A stretch of 64,000 nucleotides of DNA from AP-15 sp963736715 (GCA_963736715.1 CAVTQA010000027.1:1-64000), one strand, 5' to 3'; counted from the stretch's first letter, positions 1 through 8,562 are shown. Program-made: numbers and translations. The notes: generated from the letters alone by a model not told the origin.

Positions 1-1
1 A

Positions 2-217
2 GTCTCGACGCAACTGCTTCCAGCTAGGCGGGCATTCTGGGCTGAACGCTGCGCCTGGATGGCCGCAATGCTGAAAGAGGGGGCCGATGAAGGAGACAAC
101 ACCTGGAGCGAGTTTGCCCTTGTCGCTCGCGACCTGGCCGGCGAAAGCTTTCTTGACGGCATACCGCTCGCGAGACGCATCGCAGCGGCGACAGTGGAAG
201 CCTTTGAACAGCGATAG
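2..217 (+). CDS. C-terminal part of an unrecognised protein, 5' end outside window
   Basis: An open frame enters from the left edge and runs 71 codons to a TAG at 215-217. The true start lies outside the window, so the N-terminus is unknown. The visible part looks like genuine protein: a helical, acidic stretch (WMAAMLKEG, then GDNTWSEFALVARDL) and an Ala-rich tail ending EAFEQR. I do not recognise the family. It borders recombinase debris and iterated AAATTCCCTG motifs, so it may be cargo or a flank of a mobile element; that is inference from position only. Confidence 0.4.
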   Translation, partial: VSTQLLPARRAFWAERCAWMAAMLKEGADEGDNTWSEFALVARDLAGESFLDGIPLARRIAAATVEAFEQR

Positions 218-837
218 CGCGTTGGGCTCAGGTTTGCACCGCCGGCACGATCAGAGAGATTTGCGGGGACCGAGGGTCCGCCGATGACCTACCGTCAGGC
301 AGCTAAAGAAGCCAGGGCGGGCGATCGCAGCCCCCTCTTCGCTGATCCGGCCAAAAAAATTCCCTGATCGCCTAATTCAATTCTCTGCAAGGCGACGAAA
401 AATTCCCTGTTCCGATGCGTAGGGAATTCGCTCGTAAAACACTGGCTTATCTCACTATTTTCTGCCGGTATGTGTGCAGCTGGGCTCCGATCGAATGAAA
501 TTCCCTGTATATTCCGTGCTAGTAGGGAATTTGGCGTTCAGAGACGAGTTCGCTCGTGACTCCTTCCTCCAGCGGACAGTCGGTCTCTCGCCCGCATCCG
601 CTATCGAGCGTCGAAAACTCCGGCTTTCCGCGCGGATGTGCGCGGCCGGCTTGGCGACCGCGTCGGCACAGACGCGCAGGGTGTTTTGATATCGCACCAA
701 CCGGCGGCAATATCTCTGTCGGGCCGTATTCCAGTACCGCGGTGCCGCTGATGGGGTCGGCGAGAATGCCACGCCGGTCCCAACAAGGCGGATTTTGCTG
801 GGCTTATCGTGGGTAGATGTTTGACTTCGGATCGGGC
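218..837. other. 620-nt stretch without a convincing gene
   Basis: Apart from the iterated AAATTCCCTG motifs at 357-532, I see no coding sequence I can support. Short open frames occur on both strands but their translations are Arg/Ser/Pro-rich, as expected for out-of-frame GC-rich DNA. The stretch is locally AT-richer between about 345 and 535 than the flanks, as is common around element ends and binding-site arrays. Confidence 0.4.
357..532. repeat. Iterated AAATTCCCTG motifs, partly as inverted pairs
   Basis: AAATTCCCTG occurs at 357-366 and 400-409, and as AAATTCCCT at 498-506. A weaker copy (AATTCTCTG) lies near 378-386. Two copies have an inverted partner: AATTCCCT 401-408 with AGGGAATT 421-428 (12-nt spacer), and AAATTCCCT 498-506 with AGGGAATTT 524-532 (17-nt spacer). 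They lie between the leftmost gene and the end of a large serine recombinase relic. I recall similar AAATTCCCTG strings near recombinases in other alphaproteobacteria, which suggests recombinase or replication-protein sites, but no function is shown here. Confidence 0.6.
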
Positions 838-2495
838 TCAGGCAAAGCCGAGCACGATCCGCTGATCGTGCCAGGCAAGCGGCAGACGAGAGTGCTCGAG
901 GAGCTTCTCCGCCGCCAAATCGCGCGGTTGGCGCCCATCGAGGATCGCTTGGGTGATATCCGGCGCAAGATAGCTGAGGCGGACGAGCCGCGTGAAATAG
1001 GACCGGCTGACCCCTTCCCGCTGGGCGAGTACGGCAAACGGAACGCCGTCGCCCTGGACGAGTGTCGCGTTGAACCGGCGCGCCAGGAGCAGCCTGATCA
1101 CGTCGGTCGCGCCCTGCGACGGTGTCTCAGCAGCGACGAAACCGAGATCCTGTCCGTGCCGGTCCGGCTGCGCCGCGCCGGGCGGGAGATCAGAATGGTG
1201 ATCGACGGGACGGATCCGTTTGCCGTGAAACCTGACGCACAATTCCAGCAGCGGCTTGTCGCGCGGGCCGCGGATCTCGGCAAGCACTGGCCCGAGTTGC
1301 CAGTGGCACGCAAGCGTGCCGTCCTGATTACCCTGATCGAACGGATTGATGCGTCCGGGAGCCGTGCCGAGATGGATTTGCAGATGCTGCCGGGATCGAG
1401 AAGCCATCCGTGCACTCGGACGCTTACGAGCTGTTCGATCTGCGCCGCCGGAATCCGCAGCCCGGCGGAGTCGTCGGTCCGATCTTTCGTGATCAGCGAA
1501 CGGGAGACATAGTAGCGGTAACGCGTGCCCTTCTTGACGGCATGGCTCGGTGTCATCCGGTTCCCGTCGCCATCAAACAGCATGCCGGCGAGGAGGCTCG
1601 GCTGCCGAGTTTTTCCGCCCTCGTTCCGCTGGGCGGCGTTGCAGGCAAGCTGCGCTTGGACCTCATCCCAGAGCGGCTGATCGATGATCGGCGGGTGCTT
1701 GCCAGGATGTGATTGCTCCTTGTGAACGATCTCGCCGCGATAAATGCGGTTTTGCAGCATCAGGTAGAGCGCGCCGCGGGCGAATGGCTTCCCACCGGAA
1801 ATACGGCCCGAGGTGCTCGTCCGCAATTTGCTCTGGATGCCGCGGGCTTCCAGCTCGTCCTTCAATAACCGGACAGAGCCGAGTTCGGCATAACGGCGAA
1901 AAATGAAGCGCACGATTTCCGCCTCGCTGTCGACGATGCAGAGCTTGCGGTCCTGCGTCTGATAGCCGAGCGGCGGCACCCCGCCCATCCACATCCCCTT
2001 CTTCTTCGAGGCCGTGATCTTGTCGCGAATGCGCTCGCCGATGACCTCGCGCTCGAACTGCGCGAAGGACAACAGCACGTTGAGGGTCAAGCGCCCCATC
2101 GAGGTCGTCGTGTTGAACTGCTGTGTCACGGAAACAAAGACGCGCTTGTGGCGTCGAGGATCTCGACAATCTTGGCAAAATCGGCGAGCGAGCGGGTCAG
2201 CCGGTCGATCTTGTAGACGACGATGGTGTCGACCCGCCCCCGCCGTGATGTCGGCGAGCAGCTGCTGCAGAGCGGGCCGATCCATCGTCGCGCCGGAGAA
2301 CCCGCCGTCATCATAAGCCGCGCGCAGGCACACCCAGCCTTCGTGCCGCTGGCTGTCGATGAAGGCCTCGCAGGCTTCGCGCTGCGCCTGCAGCGAATTG
2401 AACTCCTGTTCGAGCCCCTCCTCGGACGACTTGCGGGTGTAGATCGCGCAGCGGACGGTTCCGTTCCGCCGCATTGTGGTTCCCGGTTTTTTCAT
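838..2495 (-). pseudogene. Large serine recombinase, multiply frameshifted
   Basis: The reading starts at ATG 2495 (MKKPGTT) or 2474 (MRRNGT). It shows the N-terminal resolvase domain (VRCAIYTRKSSEEGLEQEF with the catalytic Ser, then DGGFSGATMDRPALQQLL). The next block, with the conserved YKIDRLTRSLADFAKI segment, is in another frame: a shift near 2236-2245 in a C/G run and a second near 2140-2165. The first frame then resumes with SVTQQFNTTTSMGRLTLN, the recombinase domain and the zinc-ribbon region. The C-terminal helix (REGVSRSYFTRLVRLSYLAPDITQAILDG, ending LLGFA) is in a third frame from about 1100. Known role of the family: site-specific integration or excision. As written, the catalytic domain is incomplete in any single frame, so it is dead unless the indels are sequence errors. 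Confidence 0.85.
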
Positions 2496-2511
2496 TGGCT
2501 GGTCTCGGCGA

Positions 2512-2706
2512 CTAGAAGGCACGCGCCCGTTTGGTGAGACCAAAAAACCGGGGGCCCGACCAATGTGCCCCGGTGATCTGCTCTGCAATCACGGTCAGCG
2601 ACCGATAGCGCTGGCCCTCGTATTCGAAACCGTCCCCGCGCGCGAGGACGGTATGGGTGTGTCCGCGCCACCGCCGCACCAAGGTCGCGCCGGTCTTCAG
2701 CGCCAT
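2512..2706 (-). pseudogene. DUF2924 protein, C-terminal half only
   Basis: Sixty-four residues from ATG 2706 match what I know of the C-terminal half of DUF2924 proteins: a basic strand-rich core (LKTGATLVRRWRGHTH), the FEYEGQRYRSL segment, then ITGAHWSGPRFFGL. Full-length members are about twice as long and carry a helical N-terminal half, which is missing. The family commonly sits just upstream of large serine recombinases, exactly as here. It starts one base after the stop of the preceding DUF3489-like remnant, so a deletion may have joined the two. Function of DUF2924 is not established. Confidence 0.6.
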
Positions 2707-2707
2707 G

Positions 2708-2941
2708 CTAGGATCGAAAGATCGCCGACCACAGCTGATCGATCAGGGCATCGCGGTCGCCAACCTTCTTTCGCTTTTCGACGCCGGGCAGAGCGTTCCA
2801 CAGCGCCAGCAACCGCTTGCCGCTGAGGGGGGCAGCGTGCAATTCCTCATTCGATGCGACGGCAATCTCGCCGTCATTGACTGCCGCCGGCGCCTTGCGG
2901 CACAGCGAGATCCCGTCGTTGCCAATGATTTAGACGCGCAT
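2708..2941 (-). pseudogene. DUF3489-like small protein remnant with early in-frame stop
   Basis: Reading from ATG 2941 gives three codons, a TAA at 2932-2930, then an open frame to TAG 2710-2708. The open part contains EELHAAPLSGKRLLALWNALPGV and a basic EKRKKVGDRDALIDQLWSAI tail. The pattern leu-rich helix, then WNALPGV, then basic helix and W-x-AI resembles the DNA-binding-like segment of DUF3489 proteins, which accompany DUF2924 and recombinase genes. No alternative ATG, GTG or TTG start is obvious upstream of the conserved part. Most likely a decayed member of the same mobile-element cassette. Confidence 0.45.
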
Positions 2942-3486
2942 TGAGTGGGTGCTCCTGATTGACCCGGCGGCGGTCCCACCGTAGCCCCACTCACGCTCTC
3001 TCCACCGCCCAAAGCCACTCCATTCCGGATAATCTTGTGGCGTTGTCGGGCCAGACCCGAGCATGGAATTTACTCAGCCGACACCGCACGATCTGCCGGT
3101 AGTTTGTTCGTTTCGCAGCGGGTCCGGAAATTGAACCGAGCGCGTCTAACACGTTGCCACCGTCGGTGGCGGATCGCTAAGTCGGCTCGCTCGGGTTCGG
3201 CGGGTCCGCTTAATGAGGTTGACCTGCCGCGCCGCTGACGGGCCGACACGGCCGGAAATGTCGAGTCGCCCGGAGGACTCTCACCTCCGGGCGCTCCCAG
3301 ATCCGGACGTGAACCTCCGATTCATTCGGCTCCCGATGTTCGGCCGTTTCCCCCTCCTTCATCTCTCGTACAGTTCCGCACCGCTGCACGCAGACGGCGC
3401 GTTCGTGACACACGACCCTATCCAGTCCTTGTCGCGATCCTCGCCTTGGTTCATTCTCCTCGCGGCGATACACCGTCGGAGAAGTG
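2942..3486. other. Intergenic region holding only the intron relic
   Basis: Between the recombinase-cassette remnants and the thioredoxin-fold gene I see no protein gene I can support. The only recognisable structure is the group II intron domain V-VI relic at 3262-3332. Long open frames crossing this region on both strands have Arg/Ser-rich translations with no recognisable motif. A ribosome-binding sequence GGAG at 3478-3481 belongs to the next gene. Confidence 0.45.
3262..3332 (-). mobile_element. Group II intron 3' end relic (domains V and VI)
   Basis: On the minus strand, 3332 down to 3299 is exactly 34 nt. It aligns position by position with bacterial group II intron domain V: it begins GAGCCGAATG with the AGC triad, has a short GGAG-type terminal loop, the ACG bulge segment and a closing CCGGATC strand. 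Immediately downstream is a perfect 10-bp hairpin (3293-3284 with 3276-3267, 7-nt loop) in the place of domain VI, then ACTCGAC, like known intron 3' ends. No maturase/reverse-transcriptase reading frame is found upstream on this strand, so only the 3' portion remains, perhaps extending to about 3470. Confidence 0.6.
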
Positions 3487-4875
3487 ATGCCGGGCAAGCT
3501 TCCGCACGATGGCTTGGTGGCGGTCGTGAAGCGCGATTGTCCGACCTGTGTGATGGCGGCGCCGGTGCTCGGCGACTTGGCGCGAGATGCCGGGTTGACC
3601 GTTTTCACCCAGGACGACCCGGCCTTCCCCGAGACCGTGCCGGCGCGTATCGACGACACCGGTCTCGACGTGTCGCATCGCCTCGGGATCGAGATTGTGC
3701 CGACCCTTATCCGGTTCGAGGCGGGTCGTGAGGTCGGCCGCACCTTTGGCTGGGACCGCAGCGAATGGCAACGCCTGACCGGAATCGCCGGGCTCGGCCG
3801 CGACTTGCCCGAGGCGCGTCCCGGCTGCGGCGCCAAGAATGTCGAGCCGGGTGTGCTCGAGCGCCTGAAGATCCGCTTCAACGAGACCGGCCTCAAATCA
3901 CGCCGCATCGAAATCGGCGCGGACGAGGACGAGCAGGAGGCGATGTTCGCGCGCGGCTGGTCGGATGGGCTTCCCTTGGTGCCGCCGACCGAGGAGCGAG
4001 TGTTGCGCATGCTCGACGGCACAGCGCGGGATCCTCAGGAGGTGGTCGGGCTGGTGCCGCCGGCGCTCGCCGCGGCGATCGTCGAAAAGATTGCGATCAA
4101 TGCGGTGATGGCGGGCTGCAAGCCGGAATATCTGCCGGTTGTGCTGGCTGCGGTCGAGGCCGTGCTCGAGGAGAGCTTTGCGATGCACGGCGTATTGGCG
4201 ACGACGATGTTCGTCGGGCCGGTGCTGATTGTGAACGGCCCCGTCCGCCGGCGGATCGGCATGAACGCCAAGGGCAACGCGCTCGGCCAAGGCAACCGCG
4301 CCAATGCTGCGATCGGCCGCGCGCTGCAGCTCGTCATTCGCAACATCGGCGAGGGACGGCCGCAGGAGGTCGACCGCGCCACCCTCGGCAACCCCGGCAA
4401 ATACACCTATTGCTTCGCCGAGGACGAGGAGGGGTCGAGCTGGGAGCCGCTGTCGATCGAGCGCGGCCTCGAGCCCGGCCGATCGGCGGTCACGGTGTTC
4501 GCCGGCTATGGCCTGCAGGGCATGGTCGACCAGAAGTCGCGCGAACCCGAGAGCCTGGCGCGGAGCTTTGCGGGCTCGCTGAAGGCGCTCAGCAACGTCG
4601 ACCACGCGCCTTCCTGCGACGCGCTGCTGGTAGTCTGCCCCGAGCATCATCGCACCTTCAAAAACGCCGGCTGGTCCAAGGCGCGGCTCTATGAAGAACT
4701 CTACCGATTGTGCGAGATGCCGATCGCCGGCAAGTCCGTCAACAAATTCCGTCCGGGCGGGTTGATGATCGTCCGCGCCGGCGGCGATGCCGGGATGTTC
4801 TCTGGCATCATCGGCGGCTGGTCCGCGGGCGGCCCCCGCAGCAGCCTTCCCGTAACCAAGGAGGTCAAACCATGA
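3487..4875 (+). CDS. Thioredoxin-fold N-domain fused to a large unrecognised domain; UGSC selenoprotein partner
   Basis: 462 residues from ATG 3487, with GGAG 3478-3481 well placed; a GTG at 3484 is also possible. Residues about 1-95 look like a thioredoxin fold: VAVVKRD followed by the redox motif C-P-T-C (Cys18, Cys21) and a cis-Pro loop GIEIVPTL. The rest (about 130-462) I do not recognise. It is well conserved in style, with WSDGLPLVPPTEERV, NAVMAGCKPEYLPVVLAAVEAV, an asparagine/glycine-rich NAKGNALGQGNRANAAIGRAL segment and a Gly-rich end. The gene overlaps the next one by ATGA (4872-4875), so the two are co-translated. Inference: the CxxC domain could reduce or load the selenocysteine partner. 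A second Cys (in AGCKPEY) could take part. Confidence 0.7.
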   Translation: MPGKLPHDGLVAVVKRDCPTCVMAAPVLGDLARDAGLTVFTQDDPAFPETVPARIDDTGLDVSHRLGIEIVPTLIRFEAGREVGRTFGWDRSEWQRLTGIAGLGRDLPEARPGCGAKNVEPGVLERLKIRFNETGLKSRRIEIGADEDEQEAMFARGWSDGLPLVPPTEERVLRMLDGTARDPQEVVGLVPPALAAAIVEKIAINAVMAGCKPEYLPVVLAAVEAVLEESFAMHGVLATTMFVGPVLIVNGPVRRRIGMNAKGNALGQGNRANAAIGRALQLVIRNIGEGRPQEVDRATLGNPGKYTYCFAEDEEGSSWEPLSIERGLEPGRSAVTVFAGYGLQGMVDQKSREPESLARSFAGSLKALSNVDHAPSCDALLVVCPEHHRTFKNAGWSKARLYEELYRLCEMPIAGKSVNKFRPGGLMIVRAGGDAGMFSGIIGGWSAGGPRSSLPVTKEVKP

Positions 4876-5387
4876 CCGTACTTCTCGACCCGACCTCGGA
4901 GCGAAGTCCGACGATCCGGCCGCGCCTGCCCCGGCCGGAACGTCTCGACGGATTGACGATCGGAATTCTCGACATCGCCAAGCCGCGCGGCGATGTGTTT
5001 CTGCACCGGCTCGGCGAGCGGCTCGCCGAGCGCGGCATCGCCGTCAAGCACTACGCCAAGCCGACCAATACGCGGGTTGCGCCCTTGCCGTTGCGGCAGC
5101 AGATCGCCGCCGAAGTCAACCTCGTCGTCGAAGGATTGTCCGACTGAGGATCCTGCATTTCGTGCTGTACGCATGACATGGCGGATCTCGAAGCACGCGG
5201 CATTCCAACTGTAGGCGTCGCCACCACCGAATTCATCGAAGGCGCCGCGGCGCAAGCCAAATCTCTCGGTATCGACCCGGCCTTGGTATTCGTTCCCCAC
5301 CCGGTGCAGGACCGCACCGACGACGAATTAAAGAAACTCGCCGACGACCACCTCGAATCAATCCTAGCTCTGCTGGTGAACAGCTGA
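4872..5387 (+). CDS. UGSC-family selenoprotein (TGA 5145-5147 read as selenocysteine)
   Basis: 171 residues if TGA 5145-5147 is decoded as Sec92. Upstream and downstream parts are in the same frame. The residues around the TGA are D-U-G-S-C-I-S-C-C-T-H-D followed by MADLEARGIPTVGVATTEF, which is the signature of the UGSC (seleno)protein family, where Cys replaces Sec in many members. The N-terminal part (GLTIGILDIAKPRGDVFLHRL) starts a Rossmann-like fold. Start ATG 4872 has a strong AAGGAGG at 4857-4863. The downstream frame stays open for 79 codons to TGA 5385-5387. A hairpin of SECIS type starts 2 nt after the codon. The biochemical role is unknown; the family is seen in bacterial selenoproteome surveys. 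No selA, selB, selC or selD gene lies in the window. An automatic call would stop at residue 91 and lose the active site. Confidence 0.88.
5149..5187 (+). promoter_or_regulatory. Candidate bacterial SECIS element
   Basis: RNA hairpin directly after the UGA: stem 5149-5153 with 5183-5187 (5 bp), a 2x2 internal loop, 5156-5158 with 5178-5180 (3 bp), one U/C mismatch, 5160-5165 with 5171-5176 (6 bp including one G-U), and the 5-nt apical loop UGUAC at 5166-5170. The loop starts 19 nt after the UGA and contains the G-U dinucleotide expected in bacterial SECIS apical loops. Distance and shape agree with SelB-binding elements. It lies inside the coding sequence, as bacterial SECIS elements do. Confidence 0.75.
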
Positions 5388-5422
5388 GCGGATCTCGCTC
5401 AACTCTGTACAACATATTATCA

Positions 5423-5470
5423 CTCTCGCACGCGCGAAATATTAGCTGAAATCAGCTGCGCGTGCGAGAG
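5423..5470. terminator. Strong hairpin after the selenoprotein gene
   Basis: A perfect 13-bp inverted repeat, CTCTCGCACGCGC at 5423-5435 and its complement at 5458-5470, encloses 22 nt that hold a second small palindrome, AGCTGA-AA-TCAGCT (5444-5457). It lies 35 nt past the stop codon. There is no long T run after it, so intrinsic termination is plausible but not certain; the DNA could also form a cruciform or serve as a protein site. Confidence 0.45.
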
Positions 5471-5665
5471 CAGTTCAAATTTTGGTGCTTGTCAATACTT
5501 ACTAAAACGCGATTTGAATACAGGATCTCCTGTCAAAAACTCGGCTGCAAGGCCGTCATCGAGTAGTCCAATCGGCTGCAATGCGCCGCATATCAGCCGA
5601 GATGGCAATGGTCCGTGGTTGCGCTACAATCATCGGTAGGCCTTTGACCCCTAGAGGAGGAGCGG

Positions 5666-7027
5666 ATGGAAACGACTCGGCTAACCCGGCGGACCCTCAT
5701 GCAGAGCGCGGCGGCGGCCGCAACTCTAGCCGGTGCGCCTCTGGCCGGTGCGCCGTTCGTGCGCGGCGCCCACGCCGCGGGCAAGCTCAGCGTTGCGGTC
5801 TGGGACCATTGGGTACCCGGCGCCAACGACGTCCTCGAAAAGCTCGGCCGCGAATGGGCTGCCAAGGAGAAGGTCGAACTCACGATCGATTTCGTCACCA
5901 GCCAGGGCGATAAGCTGATGCTGATGGGCGCTGCGGAGGGTCAGGCCCGCTCCGGGCACGACGTCGTCGGCCAACCAAGCTGGTACGCCGCGGCGAAGGC
6001 GGATATGTGGGAGCCGGCCGACGATCTGATGGCGACGTTGATCGGCAAGTACGGCAAGCCGAGCGCCGCGGTCGAGTATCTCGGGAAGCAGAACGGCCAT
6101 TGGATTGCCGTGCCGTCGATCCCGAACACGCTGACCTTGCCGTCGGTCGGGCGTATCGACCTGTTCAAACAGTATGTCGGGCTCGACCTGACAAAGATGT
6201 ATCCGGCCGGCACACCGCCCGACAAGGAGTTGACCGACAATTGGACGTGGGACTTTTGGCTCGACGCGGCCGGAAAGCTGCACAAGGCCGGGTTTCCTTT
6301 CGGGATGCCGCTGGGCCAGACCGGCGACTCGATGAACTGGGTGGGGGCGATATTCGCTGCCCATGGCGCAGAAATGGTCGACAAGGATGGCAACATCACC
6401 GTCAAGTCGGCCGCGACCAAGCACATGCTCGACTTCTTCAAGAAGCTGGTGCCACTATTGCCGGACGGCGTCTTCGCCTGGGATGATTCGAGCAACAACA
6501 AGGCGCTGATCTCGGGCCAGAGCGCGCTGATCATGAACCCGCCCTCGGCCTGGGCTGTCGCGGTACGCGACGCCCCAAAGGTCGCCGAGCAGTGCTGGCA
6601 CTTCCCGTCGCCAAAGGGGCCAAAGGGGCGCTTCGACCCGGCGCAGCCTTCCTATTGGGGGATCTGGAATTTTTCGCCCAACAAATCGGCCGGAAAGAGC
6701 CTGCTGCTGCATCTGTGGGAGAAGGACTCCGTCGAGCAGCTCGTCGCCGGCAGCAAGGGGTACGACATCCCGGCCTTCGGAACTTTGCGCGACTTCAAGA
6801 CCTGGGCCGAGGAGGGTCCGCCAAAGGGCGGCATCTGGAATTACCCGCCGCGCGGCGATGTGATCGAGTCGGTGTCCGGCTCGCCCGCGCCGATGCGGAT
6901 CGGCAACCAGATTTTCGCCCAAGCGACGACGACCAAGATGATCGCCCAATATACTCAACAAGGGAAGACCATGGACCAGGCGATGGATTGGGCCGCCGGC
7001 GAGCTCGAAGGCTTCAGCCGGTCGTAA
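5666..7027 (+). CDS. ABC transporter substrate-binding protein (family 1), Tat-exported
   Basis: 453 residues from ATG 5666, preceded by GAGGAGG at 5654-5660. The N-terminus has a twin-arginine signal (TRRTLMQSAAAAA) with cleavage expected after AHAAG. The mature part starts KLSVAVWDHWVPGANDVLEKL, typical of extracellular solute-binding family 1 proteins, which bind sugars or other small solutes for ABC import. Later hallmarks are QPSWYAAAKADMWEP, a hinge around ALISGQSALIMNPPSAW, and a C-terminal helix TMDQAMDWAAGELEGF. No permease or ATPase gene adjoins it, so it is an orphan in this window; the substrate cannot be read from sequence. Confidence 0.85.
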   Translation: METTRLTRRTLMQSAAAAATLAGAPLAGAPFVRGAHAAGKLSVAVWDHWVPGANDVLEKLGREWAAKEKVELTIDFVTSQGDKLMLMGAAEGQARSGHDVVGQPSWYAAAKADMWEPADDLMATLIGKYGKPSAAVEYLGKQNGHWIAVPSIPNTLTLPSVGRIDLFKQYVGLDLTKMYPAGTPPDKELTDNWTWDFWLDAAGKLHKAGFPFGMPLGQTGDSMNWVGAIFAAHGAEMVDKDGNITVKSAATKHMLDFFKKLVPLLPDGVFAWDDSSNNKALISGQSALIMNPPSAWAVAVRDAPKVAEQCWHFPSPKGPKGRFDPAQPSYWGIWNFSPNKSAGKSLLLHLWEKDSVEQLVAGSKGYDIPAFGTLRDFKTWAEEGPPKGGIWNYPPRGDVIESVSGSPAPMRIGNQIFAQATTTKMIAQYTQQGKTMDQAMDWAAGELEGFSRS

Positions 7028-7136
7028 CGTCGCGCCGCGGGCGGGGCAGCGCGGCGGTTGACTGCCTGGCTACGCGGACATATTCGTCAACGCCGCAAAA
7101 CTGTTGGCGCTGGATGTAGCGCTGTGGGAGGAAATG

Positions 7137-8562
7137 ATGCCGGGACAGAGCTCCGACAGTCTCTTGGCGCTGTTCGACGCTGCGCCGCTCAATCGGCGCT
7201 ATTGGGTATCGTTCGTTCTGCTCTCGGCGTTGTTCGTCCTCGAATTCTTCGATTTTCTCATCGTCGGCTACCTGCTTGCCGTGCTGGCGCCGCAGTGGCA
7301 CCTCACCTACGGCCAATCGGCGGTGATCCTCTACAGCGGCGGCGTTGGCGCAATCCTCGGCGCGCTCGTCTTTGGCGGGCTGTCCGATGCCTGGGGACGC
7401 AAGATCACGATGGTCATCGGCACCTTCATTTGCGCCGCGAGCTCCGGGTTGATGGGCATCGTTCCGGCGGGCTCGTGGGAGATCTTCGCGGTGCTGCGCT
7501 TCTTTATCGGGGTCGGGCTGACCGCCGGGGTCACCCCGTCTCTGGCGATCCAGGTCGAGCTGACGCCGACGCGGCACCGGACCCTGCTGACGAGCTTTTA
7601 TCTGGTTTTCGCCTCCGCCGGCGGCTTTCTCGCTTCCGGCGCCTCCGCCGCGCTGCTCGAGCCGCTCGGCTGGCGCGGAGTTGCGATGCTCGGTATGGCG
7701 CCGGCAATCGTCGGCGTGCTGATTTGGATCTATGTGCCGGAATCGGTGCGCTGGCTCGTGGCGAAGGGCCGCTTCACCGAGGCGCGCGCCGAGGTTGCCA
7801 AGCACCTCGGCTTGCCGCCCGCCTCGGTGGCACTGCCGTCGCAAGCGCCCGCCGCCCCGCCTCGTGGGCGTCTATGCGGAGCTGTATCGGCAGCCGAGCT
7901 TGTTCTGGGAGACTGCCATTATTTGGGGCGGCTCGTCGATGGCGGCCTATGGCGTCTATCTGTGGGGGCCGACGATCGTCGCGATGGTGCTCAGCGTTCC
8001 GGTGCCGCAGGCCGCCAAATTTTTTGTTTTCGTGACGCTCGGCGGCGTCGCGGGCAAAATCGTCGTCACTTTGCTCGCGCCGTTGACCGGCCGGCGCTGG
8101 TTGGGCGTGGTTTGGGGGTTGGGCGGTGTCGTCGCGCTCGCCGCCGCCGGCTATTACAGCAATGTCGTTGTCGGGGGGTTGCCGGCGATGGTAATCCTAC
8201 TATGCGCCTCTACCTTCTTTATCGAGGGCGGCTTCGCCAATCTCGCGCCCTACACGGTCGAGCGCTACGGGGTGCGTCTCGGCGCGCGCGCGTCCGGACT
8301 TGGGCAGGCCGCGAACGGCGTCGGCAAGATCGTCGGCCCATTGAGCTTGGCTCTGATCGCCGGCAGCAGCAATGTCGTATCGCCGCAGGCGACCTCGGAT
8401 GCGGTGCTGCCGGCTTATCTGTTCCTCGCCTTCTGCATGCTGCTGGTGGGGATGTCCTTCGCGTTTCTCGGCGTTGAGACGCACGGCAAGGCGATGGGAA
8501 TCGGTGACCAGGACGCAATGATACAGCCGCGAGCGGTCGCGTTTGGAACCGAGCCGCGCTGA
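7137..8562 (+). pseudogene. MFS transporter (sugar/aromatic-acid type), one frameshift
   Basis: The first part (ATG 7137 or 7134, GGGAGGA at 7126-7132) has 6 membrane segments with the MFS loop GGLSDAWGRKITM and ends YVPESVRWLVAKGRFTEARAEV. The second half, in the +1 frame from about 7850, continues RLVGVYAELYRQPSLFWET and supplies the remaining 6 membrane segments, ending at TGA 8560-8562. The break lies in the run GCCGCCCCGCC near 7845-7862. Together they make about 475 residues, the normal size of a 12-helix major facilitator carrier of the sialate/benzoate-permease kind. A one-base correction restores the gene. No clear operon partner. Confidence 0.75.

Noticed and set aside
3213..4022. 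Open frames on both strands overlapping the intron relic and the start of the thioredoxin-fold gene
   Set aside because: Arg/Ser-rich translations without motifs; the thioredoxin-fold frame with CPTC and a ribosome site explains the region.
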